Shown: positions 1-9,434, counted from the stretch's first letter. The stretch: 52,774 bases of DNA from Bacteroidales bacterium UBA6366 (GCA_002438845.1 DJRG01000009.1:1-52774), one strand, 5' to 3'. Numbers and translations: made by a program. The notes: generated by a model not told the origin, from the sequence alone.

Positions 1-13
1 CTTTTTAAAGCAG

Positions 14-21
14 TATCTTTG
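14..21 (+). promoter_or_regulatory. -7 promoter box TATCTTTG upstream of the porin gene
   Basis: Exact match to the Bacteroidetes -7 consensus TAnnTTTG, 23 bp before the ATG at 45. The -33 region lies outside the window, so only half of the promoter can be judged. Confidence 0.6.
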
Positions 22-44
22 TAAGATTGCACCCTTAAGGGAAT

Positions 45-2777
45 ATGAAAGTGAAAGAGACTTTGAAAAGAATATGGTTTCCGGTGGCTGTCGTGTGTGT
101 CATCACGATGCAGGCCATCGGCATGGGCAACCGTCCGCTTGCCGGGGATCCAGGCTATGGATTCATCTTGGCGGACAGGCCCCTGCAACCGGACACGATC
201 CGCTACAGGAATCTGTTCATCGGCGAAGCCGCGGGCAAGGAGGACTCTTCGTTCTCCCTGACCCCTATCGACACGACGCCTCAGCTGACGGCAAGGGACA
301 CCATATTCCCGCCCGACTCGCTGAAGGAGACCGATCCGTTCCGCTACAAATACTATGTGGCGATTCTGGACTCGCTGACCCACAGAATCGTGGTGGACTC
401 TCTGAGGGCGGCGGGAGACTCGATTGACTGGCCGATAGTCGATTCCCTCTACCACCTTGATTCGGCCATCAGGAAAAAGGCCGAGTTCGACGCCTGGTAT
501 GCCGGACTGTCAAAGACCGACAGAAGAAAGTACGATTTCGAGGTCAAGGAAAAGATAAAGAAACATCTCGCGGACAGCATCCTCAACGTGAAGGACAGCC
601 TCAAGGCTTACAGGGACAGTGTCAAGGAAGCGACGCCAAGGATTCTGGAGACTTTCGCCATCCCCGATTCCCTTCATTACAAGCGCATCATCCAGTGGAC
701 CCACGAGCGGGAGTTCCACAAGATGGACATCAGCGAACCTGACACCAGCTACAACTACTGGTTCCACGATTATCCTTTCTACCGCAAGGACGTGAACGCC
801 ACATGGTTGGGAGTCGCCGGATCCGCTGTTCAGTACTACAGCTGGTTCAACCGCGAAAGCGAGAACGGAGTGTCGTTCTACACGCCTTACGAGTCATGGA
901 CCTACTCGGCGAAGACACTCCCAATGTACAACACAAAAACGCCTTACACCGAACTGGCCTACTTCGGCACCATCTTCGCGAACTCTCAGAAAGAATCAGA
1001 CAACCTGCACATCCTGACAACGCAGAACATCTTCCCGGAGCTGAATTTCACTCTTGAATATGACCGCTTCGGCGGCAACGGCATCATGCAGGGCGAGAAG
1101 ACCACCAACAAAACGTTCGTGGCCTCCACAAATTATCTGGGCAAGAGGTACATGATGCACGCCGGCTACATCCACAACAAGATCATCCGCAAAGAGAACG
1201 GAGGAACCAGCGACAACTCGATGGTCAGGGACACGACCCTGGACGCAAGGGAGTATCCGGTCAATCTCAACAACGCCTCGACCAATGTCATCCGGAACAC
1301 CTTCTTCCTCGACCAGCAGTACAGGATTCCTTTCACGTTCATCAAGGACATGAGGAACAGGAAAATCGACAAGGCGTACAGGGACAGCGTCCTGGCCTTG
1401 GGAGACTCCACCATGATCGACTCCCTGGATGTGTTGATGAGCAGAAGGATAGCCGCAAGGGAGGCCGCCGACACCCTCGGAGACGACAACGTCACGACCG
1501 CGTTTATCGGACACAGCAGTGAATACTCCGTGTTCCGCAAGAGCTATGAAGACCAGATCACGGACGCGACCGGACGCAAGTTCTACAATGACATATTCAA
1601 TTACAATCCCACAAGCTCCTTCGATTCCGTGAGGGTGATGAAACTGGAGAACAGGATCTTCCTTCGGTTGCGGCCATGGTCGGACGAAGCGATTGTCTCC
1701 AAACTGAACGGTGGAATCGGCAACAGGATCTTGAGCTACAGCGTTTTCGATCCGACATTCCTCAAAGGCACGACCAACAAGGTCTGGAACTCCGCTTTCG
1801 TCTACGCCGGAGTCGAGGGACAGTTAAGGAACTTCATACGTTGGGACGCGACCGGTGACTATGTCTTCCTCGGCGACCAGATGAACGATCTGTCGGTCAA
1901 GGCGAACGCAAGGTTTGAGATGTTTCCGTTCAGAAGAGCCCGGAAGAGTCCGGTCAAGATGAATCTGCACTTTGAGACAAGTCTGGAAGAGCCGGAGTAC
2001 TACCACCAGCACTACTACTCCAACCATTTCAAATGGGACAATGAGTTCGGCAAGATCTCCACGACCAAGATCCAGGCCGGGCTGGACGTGCCAAGATGGA
2101 GGATCGGCGCGAAATTCGGCTATGCGCTTCTGTCGGGCAACGTCTACTACGACTCTACCGGGGTCGTGCGTCAGAACAACTCGCCGATGAGTGTTCTGAG
2201 CGCCTCTCTTGACAAGGATTTCGTTCTCGGACCTATCCACATGGACAACAGGCTTCTGTTCCAGATCTCATCGGACCAGGACGTGCTTCCTTTGCCGAGC
2301 CTCGCGGCCAACTCAAGGCTTTATCTCCAGTTCAACGTGAAGAGAAACGTCATGCAGATGCAGCTCGGAGCCGAGGGATGGTACAACACCAAGTTCTACT
2401 CCTCCGCATGGAATCCGGCCGTGGGAGCGTTCTACAACCAGAAGGAAGAGAAGTACAACAACGGTCCGGTCATCGACGCTTTCATCAACGTCCAATGGAA
2501 GAGGGCCTGCATATTCGTGAAGCTTGAGAACATCGGCAACGGATGGCCGATGGACAAGGCGGACTATTTCAGCGCGCACCACTACATCAGGACCCAGACG
2601 GCCTTCAAGATCGGAATCTACTGGCCGTTCTACACTCAGCCAAGTCCGAATAAGGCGGTCAACGCCAGCGGCGGCCTGTCCGGAGGCAGCGGTGGAAACT
2701 CAGGCGGAGGTTTCGGCGGCTTCGGAGGTCTTGGGGGCGGTGGCGGCTCCAGAAGTTTCGGGGGCAACAGTTATTGA
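45..2777 (+). CDS. Putative outer-membrane porin (Porin_10-like beta-barrel)
   Basis: A 910-residue exported protein. Residues about 10-27 form a signal-peptide-like hydrophobic stretch. A Ser/Asp/Lys-rich, probably periplasmic segment (about 60-210) follows, then a long region of alternating aromatic and polar residues typical of an outer-membrane barrel (about 230-875). The barrel seems to end at KIGIYWPF, resembling the last strand of the Bacteroidetes putative-porin family. About 33 Gly/Ser-rich residues follow, which is odd for a protein expected to end in a C-terminal beta-signal. The stop codon is 2 bp before the ATG of the lytic transglycosylase gene, so the two are probably co-transcribed. 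Cargo is unknown. The family assignment rests on pattern and gene context, not on an alignment. Confidence 0.75.
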   Translation: MKVKETLKRIWFPVAVVCVITMQAIGMGNRPLAGDPGYGFILADRPLQPDTIRYRNLFIGEAAGKEDSSFSLTPIDTTPQLTARDTIFPPDSLKETDPFRYKYYVAILDSLTHRIVVDSLRAAGDSIDWPIVDSLYHLDSAIRKKAEFDAWYAGLSKTDRRKYDFEVKEKIKKHLADSILNVKDSLKAYRDSVKEATPRILETFAIPDSLHYKRIIQWTHEREFHKMDISEPDTSYNYWFHDYPFYRKDVNATWLGVAGSAVQYYSWFNRESENGVSFYTPYESWTYSAKTLPMYNTKTPYTELAYFGTIFANSQKESDNLHILTTQNIFPELNFTLEYDRFGGNGIMQGEKTTNKTFVASTNYLGKRYMMHAGYIHNKIIRKENGGTSDNSMVRDTTLDAREYPVNLNNASTNVIRNTFFLDQQYRIPFTFIKDMRNRKIDKAYRDSVLALGDSTMIDSLDVLMSRRIAAREAADTLGDDNVTTAFIGHSSEYSVFRKSYEDQITDATGRKFYNDIFNYNPTSSFDSVRVMKLENRIFLRLRPWSDEAIVSKLNGGIGNRILSYSVFDPTFLKGTTNKVWNSAFVYAGVEGQLRNFIRWDATGDYVFLGDQMNDLSVKANARFEMFPFRRARKSPVKMNLHFETSLEEPEYYHQHYYSNHFKWDNEFGKISTTKIQAGLDVPRWRIGAKFGYALLSGNVYYDSTGVVRQNNSPMSVLSASLDKDFVLGPIHMDNRLLFQISSDQDVLPLPSLAANSRLYLQFNVKRNVMQMQLGAEGWYNTKFYSSAWNPAVGAFYNQKEEKYNNGPVIDAFINVQWKRACIFVKLENIGNGWPMDKADYFSAHHYIRTQTAFKIGIYWPFYTQPSPNKAVNASGGLSGGSGGNSGGGFGGFGGLGGGGGSRSFGGNSY

Positions 2778-2779
2778 TC

Positions 2780-4015
2780 ATGGGGCTGAAAAGAGTGACA
2801 GTAAAATTTCTTAAGTACCTGCTGCCGACCATGCTGGTGCTTTGCGTCATTCCTTTCAGCGACATCAACACCAACCCCGAAGACTCTGACGGCACGTTCG
2901 GGCACGGAAAGATCAGAGTCGCTCTCGACCTGGACGATCGCCTGTCCGACGGCTACCAGACAGGCTACGGCTACGAGATGGCCGAAAGGTTCGCCGCCCA
3001 CATGAAAGAGCCCCGGGAGATATTCCTTGCCCTTGATGGCGGATTCTACCTGGACTCCCTGAGGCAAGACAGCCTTGACATCCTGATGATTCCGTCGGAG
3101 AAAGTACCTGACTCCAAGGACTTTCTGTCTTTCCCTTTAGGAGATGTCCCGGTCTCATGGCTGATCAAGTCAGACAGACAGAAACAGAAAGATCTCATCA
3201 AATGGTTGAACAGTCTCAAAGGCACCGATGAGTTCGCTCTTGTCATCGAGCGCTTCTTTCATGGCTATAATCCATACCGTAAAGGGGTAAAAAGGAATCC
3301 AGGAATCATAAGCCCCTATGATGATCTGATCAAGGAGTACGCCTGGAAAATAGGCTGGGACTGGAAGATGTTCGCGGCGCTTATCTGGAGCGAATCCAGA
3401 TTCAGGATCCAGGCCAGCTCCCCGATGGGGGCGCTTGGGCTGATGCAGATGATGCCACGGACGGCCGACCGTTACGAAATCGAGGACCTGCTCAATCCAA
3501 GAGAGAACATCGCTGCCGGAGCCTCCTACATCGCCCGTCTCCAGAGCAAGTTCAAGGACACCGCAGCAAACGACGAAGAGTTGTTGAATTTCACACTGGC
3601 AGCCTACAACGCAGGTGAGGGCAGGATCTACGACTGCATAAAGTTCGCCCGTTCGCAAGGCGTCGACACCGGGACGTGGGAAAGCCTGTGCACAGTCCTT
3701 CCACAGATGAGCCAAGACTCCATCTTGTCCGTGGATGATGTCCGGCACGGGAAATTCAAAGGCAAGGAGACTATCGCCTATGTCAGGGCCGTACTGAACA
3801 GGTATGATATATTCTGCGGAAGACAGCCCCGGTTCAAGGAACAGCCCACGGACACTACTTTGATAATGCTTGAGGACACGGAAGATGTGGAGCGGGTCCT
3901 ACTGAGCCCTGACAGTCTGGGCCGGATCGACCTTGGAGATGAACAGGCAAGGAATCAGGAGGAGAAGCATGATGACAATCCAGGAGACGACATCGGCGGC
4001 AAGCACCGCAGGTAG
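2780..4015 (+). CDS. mltF: Membrane-anchored lytic murein transglycosylase, MltF type
   Basis: A 411-residue protein with an N-terminal hydrophobic anchor or signal (about 8-26). A short solute-binding-like domain (about 42-150) is followed by an SLT/GH23 lytic transglycosylase domain (about 180-340). The catalytic Glu is in WSESRF (E205), followed by the conserved GALGLMQMMP motif and the LAAYNAGEGRI motif. The enzyme cleaves peptidoglycan glycan strands to 1,6-anhydromuropeptides at the cell envelope. I chose the ATG at 2780; an in-frame TTG at 2774 overlaps the porin stop and is less likely. The last 117 bp overlap the 3' end of the convergent permease gene, and the C-terminal tail encoded there is low-complexity and acidic. 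Confidence 0.88.
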   Translation: MGLKRVTVKFLKYLLPTMLVLCVIPFSDINTNPEDSDGTFGHGKIRVALDLDDRLSDGYQTGYGYEMAERFAAHMKEPREIFLALDGGFYLDSLRQDSLDILMIPSEKVPDSKDFLSFPLGDVPVSWLIKSDRQKQKDLIKWLNSLKGTDEFALVIERFFHGYNPYRKGVKRNPGIISPYDDLIKEYAWKIGWDWKMFAALIWSESRFRIQASSPMGALGLMQMMPRTADRYEIEDLLNPRENIAAGASYIARLQSKFKDTAANDEELLNFTLAAYNAGEGRIYDCIKFARSQGVDTGTWESLCTVLPQMSQDSILSVDDVRHGKFKGKETIAYVRAVLNRYDIFCGRQPRFKEQPTDTTLIMLEDTEDVERVLLSPDSLGRIDLGDEQARNQEEKHDDNPGDDIGGKHRR

Positions 4016-5068
4016 GTTAAGGCGTACTGGGACAAAAGGCACGAAGTAATTCTCCGGGTTGAGTTTTATGACATGGGTCCATTTCTGGATTCCGCAAAGG
4101 AGCAGAGCTACTCCGTTGCCGATCAACATTCCCCGGAAGACAATCCCTGAAGCGACACGCAGAAAAACCTTGGCAATGGCGCCGTCGGTCATTCCCAAAG
4201 ATTTGAGCGTTCCGATCGTGGAGATGTTCCTGAACAGCATGATCAGCAGACCTGAAATCATGTTGAATCCCGCCACGATCGTCATAAGGACGAGGATGAA
4301 AAGCACGTTGAAGTCTATAAGGTTCAGCCAGTCGAAAATCTGCGGATAGCGGCTGATCACCGAGGTCGCGATCAAAGTGTCATCATCCTCACTGGCCTTG
4401 TCCAAGGCGATGTGTCCGACCTCGTCAGTCACAGCCCGCATTCCGGCGTCGGTCTTGGCTCCAGGAGCCAGAGTCAGCTCAAGGACAGAGGCCTCATCGG
4501 ACGTCCAGCCATCGAGTCTCTGAAGATCAGCGATGTCCGCAAGCACAAGAATATTGTCCGTTCCGTCCATGACACCCTCATAGACACTTGTAATGTTGAA
4601 GTTACGGACCTTGACCTTTTCTCCGACGAAGTACGTCAGAAGCCTGTCCCCCACCCTCAGGCCAAGCATCTGCGAAAGCCGGACAGGAATCGAGACTCCC
4701 AGTTTCACAGAATCAGAGCCCTCTCTTGGAGTCCCTTTGAACAGCACGCCGTGGATGCTCTCCCCCTTCTTGACGATTCCCGCGCGGTAAACCGCCGGAG
4801 TTATATTCCTGACCTCAGGAATCGCCTCGATGTCAGGCATGAAACTCTGATTGACCGAAATCGGTGACGACTCGCTGATGTAGTTCATGTCCACCGGCAT
4901 CAACTGGACATCACCCGTAAGGTCGGAAATGCCGTCCCTGATCTCATTCCGGAATCCGGAGGACACCGAGACGGAGACAATCATGATGAGGAAAGAGACA
5001 GCGATGGAGACCATCGCTATCTTCCCTCCGAAACGGAGGCGTCCGGCTATGAACCTTGACGCGTCCAA
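3899..5068 (-). CDS. ABC transporter permease of the LolC/LolE (FtsX) family
   Basis: A 389-residue inner-membrane protein. It has one N-terminal transmembrane segment (about 17-37), a large periplasmic domain (about 38-245) and three C-terminal segments (about 255-385) with the FtsX-type signature FNMISGLLIMLFRN followed by TIGTLKSLGMT. The family extracts lipoproteins from the inner membrane with an ATPase partner (LolD), which is not in the window. No ATG precedes the conserved FIAGRL start motif: the frame upstream hits a stop within five codons, so translation probably begins at the TTG at 5068, just before it. The 3' end overlaps the convergent mltF gene by 117 bp. Other FtsX-family roles (MacB-like export) cannot be excluded. 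Confidence 0.82.
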   Translation of the reverse strand: MDASRFIAGRLRFGGKIAMVSIAVSFLIMIVSVSVSSGFRNEIRDGISDLTGDVQLMPVDMNYISESSPISVNQSFMPDIEAIPEVRNITPAVYRAGIVKKGESIHGVLFKGTPREGSDSVKLGVSIPVRLSQMLGLRVGDRLLTYFVGEKVKVRNFNITSVYEGVMDGTDNILVLADIADLQRLDGWTSDEASVLELTLAPGAKTDAGMRAVTDEVGHIALDKASEDDDTLIATSVISRYPQIFDWLNLIDFNVLFILVLMTIVAGFNMISGLLIMLFRNISTIGTLKSLGMTDGAIAKVFLRVASGIVFRGMLIGNGVALLLCGIQKWTHVIKLNPENYFVPFVPVRLNLPAVLAADVVSWIVIMLLLLIPCLFISKVDPAQTVRAQ

Positions 5069-5136
5069 AAAATTATTCCTTTATGAATATAGTTATGTGG
5101 TTTCCTGAATTGATTACAAGAAACCACTTGTGTCAC

Positions 5137-7155
5137 TTACCAGATATGTACCCTTTCACTCTCGGGACGCCACATCGGATCACCTTCCTTGATTCCGAAA
5201 GCGTCGAAGAACGTCTGGAAGTTTCTCAGGGACACGTTCACACGGTTCACCGCGAGAGAGTGGACATCAAGCTTGGTCAGACGGGCCTTTTCCTCATCGG
5301 TGATGTTCTGGGCCCAGATGGCACCGTAGGAAAGATAGAATCTCTGCTCCGGGGTGAAGCCGTCGATAAGACCGATGTTCTTGCCGGCGTTGGCGTTCTG
5401 CATCGCTGTGAACGAGATGCTGAGTCCACCATGGTCACCGATGTTCTCACCGAGAGAAAGCTGGCCGTTGGCATGAACGCCCGGCACAACCTCTACCTCA
5501 TCGAACTGAGCGACAAGCACCTGAGCCTTGGCGTTGAACTTCTCGGCATCCTCAGCTGTCCACCAGTCGGCCATATTCCCGTCCTTGTCGAAGAGCCGGC
5601 CCTGGTCATCGAATCCGTGGGACATCTCGTGGCCGATCACGACTCCGATTCCGCCGTAGTTGACGGCATCGTCAGCGTCTGCGTTGAAGAACGGAGGCTG
5701 AAGGATGGCAGCAGGGAAGCAGATCTCGTTGGTCGTAGGATTATAGTAGGCGTTGACCGTCTGAGGAGACATCCCCCACTCGGTCCTGTCGGTCGGCTGG
5801 CCGAGCTTGGACATGTTGTCGGCTGTGTACCATGCGCCGGCCGCGCGAAGGTTCTCGTAGTAGTTCTTCTCCGGATCGATGTCAAGTGTAGAGTAATCCT
5901 TCCACTTGTCAGGATAGCCGATCTTCACAGTGAAGTTGTCCAGTTTCTCGTGGGCCTTGGTCTTGGTGGAGTCGCTCATCCAATCCAGCTCGTCGATGTG
6001 CTGGCTGAAAGCTTTCTTGAGGTTCTCCACAAGATCAAGCATCTTTGTCTTGGAAGACTCCGGGAAGTATTTCGCCACGTACATCTTTCCGACAGCCTCG
6101 CCGAGGATGTTGTTCGGAACCTGCATCGCCCTCTTCCAACGAGGTTTCTGCTCCTTGATTCCGGACATCTGAGTGCTGAAGAAATCGAATGACGCGGTGT
6201 AGAAGTCATCGCTGAGGGATCCTGTCGCACCCTGGATGAGCTGGCCGGCGACATAGTCCTTCAGGACAGCGAGATCCGCTCCGCCGAAATATTCACAGAA
6301 AGCCTTGAAGAAAGAAGGCTCGGCGACAATAAGTTTCCGCTGGTCGGCGATTCCCCTGGTCTCGAAGTAGAGTTTCCAGTCGAAGCCCGGATAGTTCTTG
6401 ATAAGTTCCTCGGTGCTATAAGGATTATACTGGGCTTGTATGTCCCTTTCCTGAACGCTGGTCCAAGAGTTCGTGGCGAGAACGTCCTCGACCGCAAGGG
6501 CGTTGGCGGCCGCTTTCTCCGGTTCGGCGATTCCTGTCAGTGTGAACACCTTGGCGAGGAAATTACGGTAGCCTTCCTTGATCGCCGCGTTCTCAGCCTC
6601 GACGTAATAGTCACGGTCTCCGATTCCGAGTCCACCTTGGCCAAGGTAAAGGATCTGGTTGTCGCTGTCGGCAAGGTCTGACATCACGTAAGCCCCGAAG
6701 AACGAGCTCTCGGAGACATTGTGCAACCCAGCGATGATCTTCACGAGGGCCTCCTTGTCAGCCGCGGCATAGATCTCATCGACATATTTCTTCAACGGAG
6801 CCGCACCCTCGGCGTTCAGCCTTGTGGAGTCGAGACCCTGCTTGTAAAGGTCTGAGATCTTCTGCTCGACTGTTCCCTTCTCTGTTTTCAACGTCCCCAT
6901 CTCGGCGAACAAGTCATTGAGTCTCTTGACGTTGTTCTCCCTCAGCTGATCGAAGGAGCCGAAACGGGCATATTCAGGCTTCAAAGGGTTGTTCTTCTGC
7001 CATCCACCGGTGGAATACTGGTAGAAATCCACCGCCGGAGAGACGGTTGTGTCAAGGTTCGCAAGGTCAATGGCCGGAACCTTCTCAACCTGCTGTTTAG
7101 GGCCGCAGGCCGCCATCGCAAGCGCTGAAGCCATGATCACAAAACTTTTTTTCAT
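5137..7155 (-). CDS. pepO: M13-family zinc metallopeptidase lipoprotein (PepO/neprilysin-like)
   Basis: A 672-residue protein close to normal M13 length. Signal peptide with lipobox ending at C17 (MAAC), so probably a membrane-anchored periplasmic or surface lipoprotein. The catalytic zinc site is HEMSH (H509, E510, H513), the third ligand is E570 in the ENIGD motif, and D574 is the usual supporting Asp. The substrate-binding NAYY motif (468-471) is present and the chain ends in VHIW, as M13 enzymes usually end in a W. The family cleaves oligopeptides on the amino side of hydrophobic residues. Transcribed from its own TAnnTTTG promoter about 40 bp upstream. Confidence 0.95.
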   Translation of the reverse strand: MKKSFVIMASALAMAACGPKQQVEKVPAIDLANLDTTVSPAVDFYQYSTGGWQKNNPLKPEYARFGSFDQLRENNVKRLNDLFAEMGTLKTEKGTVEQKISDLYKQGLDSTRLNAEGAAPLKKYVDEIYAAADKEALVKIIAGLHNVSESSFFGAYVMSDLADSDNQILYLGQGGLGIGDRDYYVEAENAAIKEGYRNFLAKVFTLTGIAEPEKAAANALAVEDVLATNSWTSVQERDIQAQYNPYSTEELIKNYPGFDWKLYFETRGIADQRKLIVAEPSFFKAFCEYFGGADLAVLKDYVAGQLIQGATGSLSDDFYTASFDFFSTQMSGIKEQKPRWKRAMQVPNNILGEAVGKMYVAKYFPESSKTKMLDLVENLKKAFSQHIDELDWMSDSTKTKAHEKLDNFTVKIGYPDKWKDYSTLDIDPEKNYYENLRAAGAWYTADNMSKLGQPTDRTEWGMSPQTVNAYYNPTTNEICFPAAILQPPFFNADADDAVNYGGIGVVIGHEMSHGFDDQGRLFDKDGNMADWWTAEDAEKFNAKAQVLVAQFDEVEVVPGVHANGQLSLGENIGDHGGLSISFTAMQNANAGKNIGLIDGFTPEQRFYLSYGAIWAQNITDEEKARLTKLDVHSLAVNRVNVSLRNFQTFFDAFGIKEGDPMWRPESERVHIW

Positions 7156-7188
7156 ATTCCATGAATATATTCATTCAACTTCAAACCA

Positions 7189-7196
7189 CAAAGGTA
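7189..7196 (-). promoter_or_regulatory. -7 promoter box TACCTTTG for the M13 peptidase gene
   Basis: Read on the minus strand the box is TACCTTTG, matching TAnnTTTG, about 34 bp upstream of the ATG at 7155. No clear TTTG -33 box is seen at the expected distance. Confidence 0.55.
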
Positions 7197-7292
7197 ATAA
7201 TTTTTTCTGTGCGTGGAGCCGGCCTTTCCAATCACGAGAGAGACTTATTCCTTGGCTTCGCGCACGGAAACTTGGCCTTGAGGCACGAGTGA

Positions 7293-8585
7293 TTAAAGTG
7301 CCTCGACCCAGGCAATCATCTCGGAAAGGACTTCCGGGGAGAAGGTCTCCTCGATTTGCTTATATTCAGAGAACTCGCCGGTAAAGCAGTGCTGGAAAAG
7401 GTGGTTCAGACCCTCCTCCGCACGGATGACGTTCTTGCCGCCGGAAGGGAGACCGGCTCTCAACGCTGCCATATTCCCGCCACACCAAACTTGAGTGTCT
7501 TTTGTTCCGTTGAGAGCCATGACAGGGCAGGTTATGCCAGAGAGTCTTGCGGACAGATCCAACTTCAGGAAATATTCCATATATGGTGTGCGGAACTGAC
7601 TCAAGGCTGTTTGATAGTTCTGCTTCAAGCCTTCCGAAAGGCTATAACCATCAGCGGACGGAAGCGGGGACTTCGTCTTGATGGCATCGAATGTGTCGGA
7701 CAGAAGCCGACAGTAGGCATCAACCTCAGATTCGGGCAGCCCGGCGGCTATTAACGCATGCCTGTTCTGCTCCAGCAACGTCTCGGCTCCCGAGACAATC
7801 ATCCCGGCCAGGCTTATGGCGAAATCAACTTGTTTCTCGCCGGCAAGCATCAATGCGATGGTGCCGCCCTCGCTGTGCCCGATGACACCGACATTGTCAA
7901 ACCGCTCCCTCAAAAGTTTGACACCGGCCAAAGCGTCATTCTTCAGATCCTCGGTGGTGCAAAAGACAACATCACCGGTTGACTCCCCGAACCCTCTGTC
8001 ATCGTACCTCAACGTGGCTATCCCAGCTCTCGCAAAAGCATCAGCGATGACAGCGAACGGCTTGTGCCCGAACATCTCCTCGTCACGGTTCTGGAGGCCG
8101 CTGCCCGTCACCATAATAAGCACCGGAGTATTCCTGTCACACTTCTCTGGAAGTGTCAGCGTCCCTTTCAGGACAGCGTCACCGTTCGTGAACGAAACTT
8201 CCTCGGTCGCGTAAGGGAAAGGCCCGACCGGAGTCTGCGGCCGCCTGACGACAGGCACGCCCGGCGTGAGCGTCATCGGGAAAGACATTCCGTGCTGTGT
8301 GAAAGTCCCCGCGATCATCTTCCCGGCCCAAAGTCCCTTGAACGAGGCGTTGATCGCCGGGACATTCAAAGTGATACCACCCACAGCATCCCTCGACACC
8401 TCGACCGGAATCTCCTTGGCGCCCTGGTCCGGTACATCAAGCGTGGCCGACTCTTCCCCTATGTTGAATATGAGCGCCAACCCAACGCCCGAGACCTTCA
8501 ACATGCCCGTCCACGCCCCCGTCTGCGCGTTCACAGACAACACAGCCGCCAAAGCCAATGACACCGCGATAAAAAACTTTCTCAT
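7293..8585 (-). CDS. Secreted alpha/beta hydrolase (serine esterase/peptidase fold)
   Basis: A 430-residue exported protein with signal peptide (cleavage near VNA-QT, residue about 20). An N-terminal beta-rich domain of about 100 residues precedes an alpha/beta hydrolase domain (about 125-430). The nucleophile elbow is GHSEGG (S238); likely partners are the Asp in NGTKDTQV (about D363) and the His in GLNHLF (about H395). Bacteroidetes proteins with this layout are annotated as alpha/beta hydrolases of unknown substrate (esterase, thioesterase or acyl-peptidase). An ATG four codons upstream (8597) would add MELI before the signal peptide, so I prefer 8585. A 7-bp inverted repeat (7280-7304) overlaps the stop codon but has no T-run. 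Confidence 0.85.
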   Translation of the reverse strand: MRKFFIAVSLALAAVLSVNAQTGAWTGMLKVSGVGLALIFNIGEESATLDVPDQGAKEIPVEVSRDAVGGITLNVPAINASFKGLWAGKMIAGTFTQHGMSFPMTLTPGVPVVRRPQTPVGPFPYATEEVSFTNGDAVLKGTLTLPEKCDRNTPVLIMVTGSGLQNRDEEMFGHKPFAVIADAFARAGIATLRYDDRGFGESTGDVVFCTTEDLKNDALAGVKLLRERFDNVGVIGHSEGGTIALMLAGEKQVDFAISLAGMIVSGAETLLEQNRHALIAAGLPESEVDAYCRLLSDTFDAIKTKSPLPSADGYSLSEGLKQNYQTALSQFRTPYMEYFLKLDLSARLSGITCPVMALNGTKDTQVWCGGNMAALRAGLPSGGKNVIRAEEGLNHLFQHCFTGEFSEYKQIEETFSPEVLSEMIAWVEAL

Positions 8586-8674
8586 AATCAATTCCATAAT
8601 ATGCGATAAAGCAACCTACAATAACATCAGACGGCTCACGACAGAAGCAGTAGTTTCAGTCAGAATGCACTATG

Positions 8675-9085
8675 TCAGTTTCCGCCATAGGACCGAATGA
8701 AATCCTCGAACACATCGGAGGACATCACATTCTTTCCAAATGTCGATGTCCCATGCCCGGGGCGAATGACCCCTGTGTCCGTGCGGTCATCAAGACGAAT
8801 GTCCATGGTTCCTATGCCATTGTAGTAGATCCTTCGGCTGTAAATCAGCCTGCCTTTCCAGGCACTGTCACTGAATGTCGAGCGAGATTCATACACCTCA
8901 ACCGTGTGATAGCCTGCGGAAAGGCCGGCCACAAAGCAGGAAGTCGCCGGCATAGAGACATCCTCATTGTCAATGGTCACAACAAACGGCCTGTCCCATC
9001 CGCCGATTCTGATTCCATCAATAAACCCAGCCCTCATCGACAAGGCCAAGAGCGCACACACCACACAAATCAAAAGTTTCCGCAT
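8675..9085 (-). CDS. Small secreted protein with a PEGA-like beta domain
   Basis: A 136-residue protein with a signal peptide (about 1-19, ending SMRA). Residues about 30-75 alternate hydrophobic and polar residues, and the segment GLSAGYHTVEVY resembles PEGA-like or DUF4476-type domains that present short beta-sandwich repeats. The tail MSSDVFEDFIRSYGGN resembles the beginning of a DUF4476 helical region, so this may be a shortened member. Function unknown. It is 77 bp upstream of the alpha/beta hydrolase gene in the same direction. Confidence 0.6.
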   Translation of the reverse strand: MRKLLICVVCALLALSMRAGFIDGIRIGGWDRPFVVTIDNEDVSMPATSCFVAGLSAGYHTVEVYESRSTFSDSAWKGRLIYSRRIYYNGIGTMDIRLDDRTDTGVIRPGHGTSTFGKNVMSSDVFEDFIRSYGGN

Positions 9086-9189
9086 AGCAGTAGTTATTTT
9101 TATTCGCTAATATACATCTTTTTCGGGAACTTATGCCATCTTCGTGAGCGACGGCAGAGTCAAAAGAGTCATAAGCAAATTAATTTGTA

Positions 9190-9197
9190 TATCTTTG
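9190..9197 (+). promoter_or_regulatory. -7 promoter box TATCTTTG for the small membrane protein gene
   Basis: Exact TAnnTTTG match 27 bp before the ATG at 9225. It supports this short reading frame as a transcribed gene. Confidence 0.55.
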
Positions 9198-9224
9198 CAG
9201 CGCTAAACAAAACGTCCTCAGAAA

Positions 9225-9434
9225 ATGAAAACAGTGTTCGTCTTTCTGAATATATTCCTTACCATCGTGATTCTTGCCATCGGTATCGTTCTCATCGTTG
9301 ACTACACCAAAAACAAGGACAACGTCAACCTGTCTCCAGACGAGATAAAGGCGATGAGAAAGAACTACTTCAAGACATCGATGCTGATCTTCGCCTTTCT
9401 GCTGCTTGAGCACATCGAGCGTTTTTTCAGATAG
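9225..9434 (+). CDS. Small two-helix membrane protein, unknown function
   Basis: A 69-residue protein with two hydrophobic segments (about 3-26 and 50-63) joined by a charged loop containing YTKNKDN. A TAnnTTTG promoter box lies 27 bp upstream, and both flanks are otherwise non-coding, so a real gene is likely. I do not recognise the family. It precedes the BASS-type transporter, which has its own promoter box. Confidence 0.6.
   Translation: MKTVFVFLNIFLTIVILAIGIVLIVDYTKNKDNVNLSPDEIKAMRKNYFKTSMLIFAFLLLEHIERFFR

Noticed and set aside
7211..7304. Imperfect inverted repeats (GTGCG...CGCAC; GAGGCAC...GTGCCTC) between the alpha/beta hydrolase and M13 peptidase genes, considered as a terminator.
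   Set aside because: Stems are short or interrupted and no T-run follows on the minus strand.
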